A stretch of 6,946 nt of DNA from Rubrobacter sp. GTDB lineage: Bacteria; Actinomycetota; Rubrobacteria; Rubrobacterales; Rubrobacteraceae. The stretch's first letter is position 1, and each line of letters starts with the position of its first letter. Positions 1 to 5,759 of this stretch are shown here, one piece after another. Location: positions 1 to 6,946 of the forward strand of contig JADDKG010000322.1 in the NCBI GenBank assembly GCA_020253895.1. The letters run 5' to 3'. Made by a program: the position numbers and the translations under genes. A model generated the notes under the pieces. It was not told where the DNA came from, searched no databases, and worked only from the letters and a program-made list of their open reading frames with translations.

Positions 1-1459
1 CGTTCCCGAAGCGCAGCCCGGCCACCGAGATCCCGCCATCCTCCACGTAGAGGCTGCCGGGGGGAGGCCCCCAGTGCTCCTCGACCCTCCGCCGCAGCTC
101 CTCCGGGAGCCTCCGGAACCACCCCGCGTAGCGGGAGGCCTCCACCCTGCCCGCGGCGTTGCGGAGCTGCTCCTGGGTGAGGAACTCCTGGGCGTGCCCG
201 CCGGCCTCTATGAGCGCGTGGATCAGGGCGTCCCCCTCCTCCGGGGCCCCCTCCACCCGGTATCCGGCCTCGGAGAGCCGCCGGAGCAGGCGCACCGCGC
301 TCTTCGGGGTGTCGAGCCCGACGGCGTTTCCAACCCGGGAGTGCTTGGTGGGGTAGTTGGAGAGGAGGATGGCGACCTTCTTCTGTTCGTTGGGCTTGCG
401 CCTCAGCCGGGCGAGGCGGGCGGCGATCCCGGCGACCCTCCGGGTCCTCTCGGGGTCGGCCCGGTAGACGGTGAGCGGCGCGCCGACGGGGGAACCCTCC
501 TCCACGACATCCTTGAAGGAGAAGGGGACGGAGATGATCCTCCCGTCGAACTCGGGGATCGCCACCTGCCAGGCCACGTCCAGCGGGGAGAGCCCGGTCG
601 CGGATTCCTCCCAGTCGCTCCGGGAGGAGGTGGCGCAGATCCCCTGCACCACCGGTACGTCGAGCCTCTCCAGCGACGGCACCTCCCACTCCAGCCAGTC
701 CTCGGGGGCCCCCTCCCGCACGGCATCAGCGGCCCCCGAGCCCCCGCTGGCGAGCACGGTGACCACCAGGGCATCCACCCTCCCCTCAAGCAGCCGGAGG
801 GCTCTCTCCTCCCCCTCCCCCCGCAGGGAGTAGCAGTAGACGGGCAGGGGGTCCGCCCCGGCCTCCGCAAGGGCCCGGCAGAGCCCGTCCACGAAGGCGG
901 TGTTGCCGGACAGAAGGTGCGCCCGGTAGAAGACGACCCCGACGGTGGGGGCCCCCGGTCGGGGGGAGAGCCCCTCCGGGCGGTAGATGCCGGCCTCCGG
1001 CACGGGCTCCGGAGGATCGAAGCCGTAGCCCTCCATGAGCAGGGTGTCGGCCAGAAAGCGGAGGAGGTTCGCGGTGTTTCTCACCCCGCCGTGGCGCAGG
1101 TACTCGAAGGCCTGGGCCACCGCGCCCCGGGGAGCGGTGGAGAGGGAGACAAGCTCGGCGTCGGGCACCGACTCCCCGCCGAGGGCGAGCAGCGGGATGC
1201 CGAGGCTGCGGCACCGGGCGCGCAGCAGCTCGAAGCCCTGCGGCCAGGCCCGACGCCCCCCGAGCAGCCGGACGACGACCGCCCGGGCCCCAAAGAGCAG
1301 CCCCTCGATCTCCGGCGCCGGGTCCTCCATCCTGGAGGGGTTCGCGCACCGCACCTCCGGGAAGCCCTCCGGGAGGGAGCCGGCGGCGCGGGCGGCGGCG
1401 AGGATCTCGGTGTCCGCGGTTGTCAGGAAGACGATCCGCTCACGAGGGGTAGAGGGCAC
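1..1459 (-). CDS. cobN: Cobaltochelatase large subunit CobN (N-terminal part; 3' end beyond window)
   Basis: CobN is the large subunit of the ATP-dependent aerobic-pathway cobaltochelatase, which inserts Co(II) into hydrogenobyrinic acid a,c-diamide together with CobS/CobT-type AAA+ partners (none in this window). I read the frame by hand: a GTG start at 1459 opens 486 codons to the left edge without a stop. Family-typical stretches are VGVVFYRAHLLSGNTAFVDG (residues about 173-192), VVQGICATS (270-278), SPLDVAWQVAIPEFDG (291-306) and SNYPTKHSRVGNAVGLDTP (367-385). CobN proteins usually exceed 1,100 residues, so roughly the first 40% is present. The start overlaps the end of cobQ by 20 bp and has a strong AAAGGAGGAGG ribosome site at 1463-1473, which decides the start. 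It is the fourth gene of the riboswitch-led operon. Homologous BchH/ChlH magnesium chelatase is the alternative, but the cob neighbours argue for CobN. Confidence 0.95.
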   Translation of the reverse strand, partial: MPSTPRERIVFLTTADTEILAAARAAGSLPEGFPEVRCANPSRMEDPAPEIEGLLFGARAVVVRLLGGRRAWPQGFELLRARCRSLGIPLLALGGESVPDAELVSLSTAPRGAVAQAFEYLRHGGVRNTANLLRFLADTLLMEGYGFDPPEPVPEAGIYRPEGLSPRPGAPTVGVVFYRAHLLSGNTAFVDGLCRALAEAGADPLPVYCYSLRGEGEERALRLLEGRVDALVVTVLASGGSGAADAVREGAPEDWLEWEVPSLERLDVPVVQGICATSSRSDWEESATGLSPLDVAWQVAIPEFDGRIISVPFSFKDVVEEGSPVGAPLTVYRADPERTRRVAGIAARLARLRRKPNEQKKVAILLSNYPTKHSRVGNAVGLDTPKSAVRLLRRLSEAGYRVEGAPEEGDALIHALIEAGGHAQEFLTQEQLRNAAGRVEASRYAGWFRRLPEELRRRVEEHWGPPPGSLYVEDGGISVAGLRFGN

Positions 1460-2942
1460 CGGCCTCCTCCTTTCTTCCGGCCTCCTCCATGATGCGCAGC
1501 AGGGCCCCGCGGTCGATGTTCCCGGCGACGAGGTCCCCGAGGCACTCCAGGCGCTCCTCGCGGAGGGCGGGGAAGGAGAAGTCTCCGGGCTCCCAGCTCA
1601 GGTCCCGTTCCTCCGCCACCCAGCGGAGCAGGACCCGGCGGAAGCCGTCGCACTCGAGGACACCGTGCCAGGAGGTCCCCAGGACCGCCCCTACCCGGCA
1701 GCCCTCTCCGGCGCCGTCCGAGACGAAGAGCGGCTCCCCGCCGAACCTCGAGGTGCGGCCGTGGTGGATCTCGTACCCGGAAACCCCGACCCCGCCGAAG
1801 GCGGGGGCCACGCCGGAGGGCCGGGCCAGGACCTTCTCCGGCTCGAAGACCGTCTCCACCGGGAGGAGCCCCAGCCCCTCGGCCTCGGGCTCCTCCCCCT
1901 CAACCCCGTCCACGATCCGGCGCCCGAGCATCTGGTAGCCGCCGCAGATCCCCAGGGTGGGGAGGTTCCTGCGGGCGCGGGCGGCGAGGGCCCGGTCGAG
2001 CCCCGCCTCCCGCAGGCCGGAGAGATCCTCCACGGTGGCCTTGGTCCCCGGCAGGATGGCCAGGTCCGCGGCGAGGACCTCGGCCGCGGAGCGGGTAAAG
2101 CGCAGCGCCACCCGCGGCTCGCACAGCAGCGGGTCGAAGTCGGTGAAGTTGCTCATCCTCCCCAGCCGCACCACCGCGACCCGCAGCACGTCCCCGCCGG
2201 CCTCCCCCACGCCCGCCTCCCTGAGCGCGAGCGAGTCCTCCCCGTCTATCCCTATCCCAGGAGCGTAGGGGAGCGTCCCGAGGAAGGGCCGGCCGGTGCG
2301 GCGGCTGAGGTCGGCGAGCCCTGGGGCGAGGACGGCGGGGTCCCCGCGGAACTTGTTGACGATAAAGCCGCGCACGAGCGCCCGGTCCTCCGGGGAGAGC
2401 AGGGCGAGCGTCCCGTAGAGGGAGGCGAAGAGCCCGCCCCGGTCGATATCCCCCACGAGGACGACCGGGAGGTTTGCGGCCTGCGCGAGCCCCATGTTGG
2501 CAAGATCGGCCTCGCGCAGGTTTATCTCCGCGGGGCTCCCCGCACCCTCGCAGATCACAGCGTCGAAGCGTCGCCTGAGGTCCTCCAGGGCCTCCAGCAC
2601 CACCGGCAGAAGCTCCGGCTTCATGCGCTGGTAGCCCCGCGCGCTGGCGGTGGCGTGCGGCTTCCCGAGCACCACGACCTGGGTGCTCCCGCCCGAGGAG
2701 GGCTTGAGCAGGATGGGGTTCATCGCGGCCTCCGGCTCGATCCCCGCGGCGGCCGCCTGGGCGGCCTGGGCGCGCCCGATCTCGTCACCCTCCCGGGTGA
2801 CAAAGGAGTTGAGAGCCATGTTCTGGGCCTTGAACGGGGCCACCCTCACCCCTTCGCGGGCGAGCCAGCGGCAGATCCCGGCGACCACCACGCTCTTTCC
2901 CGCGTCGGAGTGGGTCCCGGCGACGAGCAGCGCCCCGCTCAA
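1440..2942 (-). CDS. cobQ: Cobyric acid synthase CobQ (glutamine-hydrolysing)
   Basis: CobQ/CbiP amidates the b, d, e and g carboxylates of adenosylcobyrinic acid a,c-diamide to give adenosylcobyric acid, using glutamine and ATP in the cytosol. With a TTG start at 2942 the protein is 500 residues, the usual family length. The N-terminal ATP-binding (dethiobiotin-synthetase-like) domain shows GTHSDAGKS (residues 9-17), KAQNMALNS (38-46), NPILLKP (75-81), CEGAGSPAEIN (131-141), DIDRGG (165-170) and NKFRGD (196-201). The C-terminal class I glutamine amidotransferase domain shows ILPGTK (296-301), GICGGYQMLG with nucleophile Cys333, GYEIHHGR (389-396) and GTSWHG with probable catalytic His426. 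The frame stays open to a GTG at 3359, but that extension reads through cbtA in another frame. The TTG overlaps the cbtA stop (TTGA), lies 8 nt from a GGGGAGGGG ribosome site and begins exactly where homology should. Translation is probably coupled to cbtA. Confidence 0.97.
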   Translation of the reverse strand: MSGALLVAGTHSDAGKSVVVAGICRWLAREGVRVAPFKAQNMALNSFVTREGDEIGRAQAAQAAAAGIEPEAAMNPILLKPSSGGSTQVVVLGKPHATASARGYQRMKPELLPVVLEALEDLRRRFDAVICEGAGSPAEINLREADLANMGLAQAANLPVVLVGDIDRGGLFASLYGTLALLSPEDRALVRGFIVNKFRGDPAVLAPGLADLSRRTGRPFLGTLPYAPGIGIDGEDSLALREAGVGEAGGDVLRVAVVRLGRMSNFTDFDPLLCEPRVALRFTRSAAEVLAADLAILPGTKATVEDLSGLREAGLDRALAARARRNLPTLGICGGYQMLGRRIVDGVEGEEPEAEGLGLLPVETVFEPEKVLARPSGVAPAFGGVGVSGYEIHHGRTSRFGGEPLFVSDGAGEGCRVGAVLGTSWHGVLECDGFRRVLLRWVAEERDLSWEPGDFSFPALREERLECLGDLVAGNIDRGALLRIMEEAGRKEEAGALYPS

Positions 2943-3613
2943 GAGGGGGCCCCCTCCCCGCGGCCGCCCATGAGGCCGAAGAGCAGCCCGATCCCGCCCC
3001 AGAGCACCGCCTGGGTGGCGAGAGAGGCGATCCGGAACTCCCACACGAGCCCTCCGGGCAGCCCGCCCCCGCCCCTGAAGGAGGGCAGGGCCACGAGCAG
3101 CAGGCCCCACAGAGCCGCGAGCGACAGCGCGGCGGCCGGCAGCCGGAGCGCCCCCTCCGCCAGCCTCCCCCCGAGGCGCCAGGCCACCGCTACAGAGAGC
3201 GGCCCCAGGACGACCAGGGCCAGGTAGGCGGCGGTGCGCTCGGCGAGGGTCGAGGGGTCCGATCCCCCGGGTGGCACCGGCGGATACTTCAGGAACGGCA
3301 GCAGCACCGCCCCGGCGAAGAGCGCCCCGGCGAGGGCGAGGCTCCTCCCCCGCTCGCACCGGGCCGGCATCCTCTCCCCGAAGCGCGCCGCCAGAAGGCC
3401 GAAGATCCCCCCGGCCGACGCCCCGTAGAGCGCGGTGGCCAGGATTAGGCCCCCTTTCTGCTGGGCGCGGCTGAAGACCTCACCGTGGTGATGCTCCTCG
3501 CGGTCGATGGCGCGGTCCATCGCGGGCTCTGCAAAGACCAGGGCAAACAGCCCGGCCAGGATGCCCGCCGCAAGCCCGGCGGCCAGGCCCCGGCGGAGGC
3601 AGACGGCCAGCAT
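2939..3613 (-). CDS. cbtA: CbtA-family cobalt transporter subunit
   Basis: CbtA is a multi-pass inner-membrane protein found beside CbtB under cobalamin riboswitch control and predicted, mainly from genome context, to take part in cobalt uptake. The ATG at 3613 gives 224 residues. Hydrophobic segments appear at about 9-29, 55-76, 91-108, 127-147, 158-178 and 197-215, so five or six membrane spans. Typical family motifs are FAEPAMDRAIDREEHHHGE (residues 27-45), an acidic and His-rich loop that could bind metal, and LLPFLKYPPVPPGGSDP (104-120), followed by a conserved helix starting LAERTAAY. The frame is open to 3817, but the upstream 68 codons are basic, non-hydrophobic and overlap cbtB, so I chose the internal ATG, which follows a GGGGGGA ribosome site 11 bp after the cbtB stop. 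The stop codon overlaps the cobQ start. Transport has not been shown from this sequence; direction and partner are inferred. Confidence 0.9.
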   Translation of the reverse strand: MLAVCLRRGLAAGLAAGILAGLFALVFAEPAMDRAIDREEHHHGEVFSRAQQKGGLILATALYGASAGGIFGLLAARFGERMPARCERGRSLALAGALFAGAVLLPFLKYPPVPPGGSDPSTLAERTAAYLALVVLGPLSVAVAWRLGGRLAEGALRLPAAALSLAALWGLLLVALPSFRGGGGLPGGLVWEFRIASLATQAVLWGGIGLLFGLMGGRGEGAPS

Positions 3614-3624
3614 CCGTCCCCCCG

Positions 3625-3822
3625 CTAGTGGCAGGGAACGCCCAGCACGTGCCGCCCGTCGTGGAACAGCTCGTGCAGGTAGTTCTTGGTCTGGGCGGCC
3701 TCGCCAAGCAGGGGCAAGAGCAACGCCCCGTTGTCGAAGAGGACCGCGTACAGGACCAGCGCAAGGGCGGCGAGGGCGCCGCAGACGATAAGCGGCGTCC
3801 TGCCGGTAGAGATCCACTCCAC
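3625..3822 (-). CDS. cbtB: CbtB-family small cobalt transporter subunit
   Basis: CbtB is a very small membrane protein, nearly always encoded next to CbtA and thought to act with it in cobalt uptake. The GTG at 3822 gives 65 residues: a short N-terminus, one membrane helix at about 10-29 (LIVCGALAALALVLYAVLF) and the hallmark metal-binding tail, LHELFHDGRHVLGVPCH at 49-65. His50, His54, His58, Cys64 and His65 are candidate cobalt ligands. The start is fixed by AAGGAGG at 3833-3839, 10 nt upstream. The open frame runs further to 3945, but that part would be translated from the riboswitch and carries no family similarity. It is the first gene of the operon, so its ribosome site is the direct target of the upstream riboswitch. 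cbtA follows after 11 bp. Confidence 0.93.
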   Translation of the reverse strand: MEWISTGRTPLIVCGALAALALVLYAVLFDNGALLLPLLGEAAQTKNYLHELFHDGRHVLGVPCH

Positions 3823-3870
3823 CTTCCCAAAACCTCCTTCGGGGTCCTCGCCCCGCGTCGGGGTTTTACC
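3823..3870 (-). promoter_or_regulatory. Riboswitch expression platform and cbtB ribosome binding site
   Basis: Between the aptamer and the cbtB GTG are three elements on the minus strand: a compact hairpin CCCCG-ACG-CGGGG (plus 3851-3863); GGCGAGG (3846-3852), exactly complementary to the 3' strand of P1 (3871-3877); and the Shine-Dalgarno AAGGAGG (3833-3839) followed by TTTT. The stretch AAAACCCC (3860-3867) can pair with GGAGGTTTT (3829-3837) with one bulged A, which would hide the ribosome site. No long U-tract follows any hairpin, so control of translation initiation looks more likely than intrinsic termination. The complementarities are seen in the sequence; their role is inferred. Confidence 0.55.
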
Positions 3871-4024
3871 GGCGAGGGGCCAGTATCCTGACTCCCGGAT
3901 CCCCGCTTCCCCCGGCCTTCCCATCGCCCGAGGCGACAGTGGCATCCTCAGGTTGGGGGTCGCTCCCCGGTCACAGTGGCGGGACCGTGCCGGACTCTCA
4001 CCGACTTCCTGGACCCTCTCGCCC
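3871..4024 (-). promoter_or_regulatory. Cobalamin (AdoCbl) riboswitch
   Basis: On the minus strand this leader carries the conserved core of cobalamin riboswitches in the correct order: GGTGAGAGTCC (plus 4002-3992), CCCGCCACTGTGACC (from 3983), GGAGCGACCCCC (3966-3955), the second box GCCACTG (3943-3937), GATGGGAAGGCC and the closing AGTCAGGATAC (3893-3883). P1 can be drawn between GGGCGAGAGGG (4024-4014) and CCCCTCGCC (3879-3871) with one bulged A. In this family adenosylcobalamin binding lowers expression of downstream cobalamin-synthesis or cobalt-transport genes. Here it controls cbtB-cbtA-cobQ-cobN. The boundaries are my drawing of P1 and may be off by a few bases. Confidence 0.95.
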
Positions 4025-4049
4025 GCTTCCTTCAGGCGGGCAGGATACC

Positions 4050-4063
4050 CCCGCTCCGGCGGG
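4050..4063 (-). terminator. Short GC hairpin just after the SDR stop (possible weak terminator)
   Basis: Three bases past the dehydrogenase stop codon, the minus strand reads CCCGC-CGGA-GCGGG, a perfect 5-bp stem with a 4-base loop. A second hairpin, GCCCGC-N9-GCGGGC (4021-4041), follows and its 3' arm overlaps the 5' strand of riboswitch P1. Neither is followed by a U-tract, so intrinsic termination is doubtful. They might instead protect the 3' end of the upstream message or affect folding of the riboswitch. Confidence 0.25.
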
Positions 4064-4066
4064 AAG

Positions 4067-4855
4067 TCAAAGGGCCTGCTTCCTCCTCCGGAGGCTCTCC
4101 CAGCTCCCGTCGGCGTACCAGCCGCCGTCCACCGAGAGGGTGTGCCCGTTTACGTAGCCGCTCTGTCCGGGGTCGGCGAGGAAGACGACGGCGGTGGCGA
4201 CGTCCTCGGGGGTGGCGAAGCGCCCCATGGGGGTGCGGCCGGTGATGTCCGCGTCGGTGTAGCCGCCACCGGCCTGGTCCTCCTGGTCCATCTCCGTCTT
4301 TACCCAGCCGGGGCATACGGCGTTGACCCTCACCCCCCGGCCTCCCCACTCGGCGGCCAGGGTGCGGGTGAGCCCGATGAGGCCGTGCTTGCTGGCGTTG
4401 TAGGCGGCCCGGTCGGAGATGCCGAGGAGGCCGGCGACCGAGCTCACGTTCACGATGCTCCCGGAGCGCTGCTCGAGCATCACCCATCCGAAGTAGCGGC
4501 ACATCAGGAAGGGACCGGTGAGGTTCACCTCCATCACCCGCCGCCACTCGGCCGGGGTGGTGGCCTCGGCGGGTTTGATCAGGCTGATCCCGGCGTTGTT
4601 CACCAGCACGTCCACCCGCCCGAAAGCCTCCCGCACCGCGGCGGCCATCCCCCGCACCGCCGCCTCGGACGCAACGTCGCCGGGGAGGGCGAGGGCCTCG
4701 GCCCCGGCCCGGCGCAGCTCCCCGAGCGTGGCCTCCGGGGCCTCGAGGTCGTTGGCGGCCACGGCGTAGCCCCTCCCGGCAAGCTCGATAGCCACCCTCC
4801 GGCCGATGCCGCGGGCGGCCCCGGTGACGACGGCGACCTTCTCTGTCCGGCTCAA
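4067..4855 (-). CDS. Classical short-chain dehydrogenase/reductase (FabG-like), substrate unknown
   Basis: This cytosolic NAD(P)-dependent oxidoreductase of 262 residues has the full classical SDR motif set: TGAARGIG (residues 11-18) for the dinucleotide, DV at 60-61, NNAG (86-89), Asn111, the catalytic triad Ser139-Tyr152-Lys156 (NVSSVAG and YNASK), and CPGWVKTEM (181-189). Asp36 at the end of the second strand (AANDLE) suggests preference for NAD(H) over NADP(H). Such proteins include 3-oxoacyl-ACP reductases, 2-deoxy-D-gluconate 3-dehydrogenases and many sugar or polyol dehydrogenases; the motifs do not choose among them. The start is TTG at 4855, 5 nt after AGAGGGGG. It lies 25 bp downstream of the gntR-family gene, so it is probably co-transcribed and regulated by it. 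That context favours a catabolic sugar or sugar-acid role over fatty acid synthesis, as an inference. The gene ends only about 40 bp before the cobalamin riboswitch. Confidence 0.9.
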   Translation of the reverse strand: MSRTEKVAVVTGAARGIGRRVAIELAGRGYAVAANDLEAPEATLGELRRAGAEALALPGDVASEAAVRGMAAAVREAFGRVDVLVNNAGISLIKPAEATTPAEWRRVMEVNLTGPFLMCRYFGWVMLEQRSGSIVNVSSVAGLLGISDRAAYNASKHGLIGLTRTLAAEWGGRGVRVNAVCPGWVKTEMDQEDQAGGGYTDADITGRTPMGRFATPEDVATAVVFLADPGQSGYVNGHTLSVDGGWYADGSWESLRRRKQAL

Positions 4856-4880
4856 GACGACCCCCTCTTTCGCCCGGCCC

Positions 4881-5609
4881 TCACGGGTGCAGCACGGTCG
4901 TGACCCGGTAGCGGTCGGCCCGGTAGGTGCTCTTTACGTACTCGAAGGGCCGGTCGTTCTCGTCGAAGGTGATCCGCTCTATGAGCAGCGCCGGGCTCCC
5001 CGCGGGCACCCCGAGGTGCCCGGCCTCGGCCTCGCTCACCAGCCCCGCCTCGTAGCTCTGCTCGGCCCGGGCGATCCTGACCCCGGCCTTCCTCAGCTCC
5101 TCGTAGAGCGAGCCCGAAGCAAGGTCTGCGTCCAGCACCCCCTTCGCCACCTCGTAGAGCAGGTGGCTGGTCTCCAGCGCCATCGGCTCCCCGTCGGCGT
5201 CGCGCACCCGCCGCAGGCGCAAGATCCGGGTCCCCCGGTCCACCCCTAGCATCCGGGCCACCACCGGCCCCGCCGGCTCCACCTCCATCTCCAGCACTCG
5301 GCTGGAGGCCCGCATCCCCCGGTCCCGCATGTCCTGGGTGAAGCTCGTGAGCCGGGCCGCCTCCTGCTGGAGCTTCTTCTCCGCCACAAAGGTGCCCCGC
5401 CCCTGCTCCCGGTACAGCAACCCCTCGTTGACCAGCTCCATGATCGCCTGGCGCGCGGTCATCCGGCTTATGCCGTACCGCTCGCAGAACTCCCGCTCCG
5501 AAGGTATGGCCTGACCAGCCCTGAGCTCCTCCTTCTCGATCATGTCCCGGATGATCTCCTTGAGCTGGTAGTACTTAGGAACGGGGCTCTCGGTGTCTAT
5601 GCCGGCCAA
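4881..5609 (-). CDS. GntR/HutC-family transcriptional regulator with UTRA domain
   Basis: This 242-residue DNA-binding repressor-type protein has the HutC-branch architecture. A winged helix-turn-helix lies at about 11-77, with PSEREFCERYGISRMTARQA (36-55) as recognition region and the wing YREQGRGTFV (66-75). A UTRA ligand-binding domain lies at about 95-238, ending in YVKSTYRADRYRV (224-236), where many members bind phosphosugars, amino sugars or small acids. Length is normal for the family. The start is TTG at 5609, 7 nt after a perfect AAGGAGG (5617-5623). The frame has no earlier usable start. It is the first gene after a 150-bp intergenic region containing operator-like inverted repeats, so autoregulation is likely. 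The short-chain dehydrogenase follows after 25 bp and is its most likely target. The effector cannot be read from the sequence. Confidence 0.93.
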   Translation of the reverse strand: MAGIDTESPVPKYYQLKEIIRDMIEKEELRAGQAIPSEREFCERYGISRMTARQAIMELVNEGLLYREQGRGTFVAEKKLQQEAARLTSFTQDMRDRGMRASSRVLEMEVEPAGPVVARMLGVDRGTRILRLRRVRDADGEPMALETSHLLYEVAKGVLDADLASGSLYEELRKAGVRIARAEQSYEAGLVSEAEAGHLGVPAGSPALLIERITFDENDRPFEYVKSTYRADRYRVTTVLHP

Positions 5610-5671
5610 TCTCGCGCCTCCTTCGCCTCAAAATAAAAGCATAGCCTAACCGGGCAGCTCTGGCCCACTTA

Positions 5672-5693
5672 TGCTATCGTCTATACAATAGCA
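5672..5693. repeat. Inverted repeat TGCTAT-N10-ATAGCA, candidate second regulatory site
   Basis: A perfect 6-bp inverted repeat with a 10-bp spacer, giving half-sites about 16 bp apart centre to centre. A related AGCATA at 5638-5643 can also pair with TATGCT at 5670-5675. The repeat covers the weak -10 candidate, so a protein bound there could block transcription of the gntR-type gene. Short repeats in AT-rich DNA can arise by chance. Confidence 0.3.
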
Positions 5694-5720
5694 CCTAAAA
5701 AAGGTAACCCCTCCCCGAAT

Positions 5721-5732
5721 TGGTATGTACCA
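5721..5732. promoter_or_regulatory. Candidate HutC/NagR-type operator TGGTA-TG-TACCA
   Basis: The sequence TGGTATGTACCA is a perfect 5-bp inverted repeat around a 2-bp centre. Known sites of HutC-branch GntR proteins such as NagR/DasR have the form TGGTCTAGACCA, so the outer TGGT...ACCA half-sites are the same. It lies 111 bp before the start of the GntR/UTRA gene. Assignment to that regulator is inferred from form and position. Confidence 0.45.
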
Positions 5733-5759
5733 GTGGCCATGGTAGAGGACGCCGGCCGG

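Larger units (their letters stand above)
5610..5759 (-). promoter_or_regulatory. Intergenic promoter/operator region of the gntR-SDR operon
   Basis: This is the only clearly AT-richer stretch in the window and must hold the promoter of the gntR-type gene, because the preceding dehydrogenase ends at 5760. It contains two inverted repeats listed separately. A weak sigma70-like pair can be drawn on the minus strand: TTACCT (plus 5702-5707), a 16-nt spacer and TATAGA (5680-5685); each matches consensus at only 3 and 4 of 6 positions. I found no convincing intrinsic terminator for the upstream dehydrogenase: a run of six T (5696-5701) on the minus strand is not preceded by a real stem. Confidence 0.5.

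Noticed and set aside
74..3227. Very long plus-strand open frames opposite cobN, cobQ and cbtA (472 codons at 74-1492 and 730 codons at 1035-3227).
   Set aside because: They are antisense to clearly homologous genes, are rich in Pro, Gly, Arg and Ala without recognisable domains, and are expected where GC-rich third positions remove stop codons from the opposite strand.
2943..3359. N-terminal extension of cobQ by 139 residues in an open frame.
   Set aside because: It overlaps cbtA in another frame, is Arg/Gly/Ala-rich, and CobQ homology begins right at the TTG at 2942, which has its own ribosome site.
3823..3945. Upstream extension of cbtB by 41 codons.
   Set aside because: It would be translated from inside the cobalamin riboswitch, and the GTG at 3822 has a better ribosome site and matches the family length.
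3686..4903. Plus-strand 405-codon open frame across cbtB, the riboswitch and the SDR gene.
   Set aside because: It runs antisense through a structured RNA and two unrelated genes, has no domain signature, and its composition is that of a GC shadow.
5690..5710. Possible intrinsic terminator with six T on the minus strand after the 2-hydroxyacid dehydrogenase.
   Set aside because: The bases before the T-run form only a tiny GGTAACC palindrome, not a stable stem and loop.
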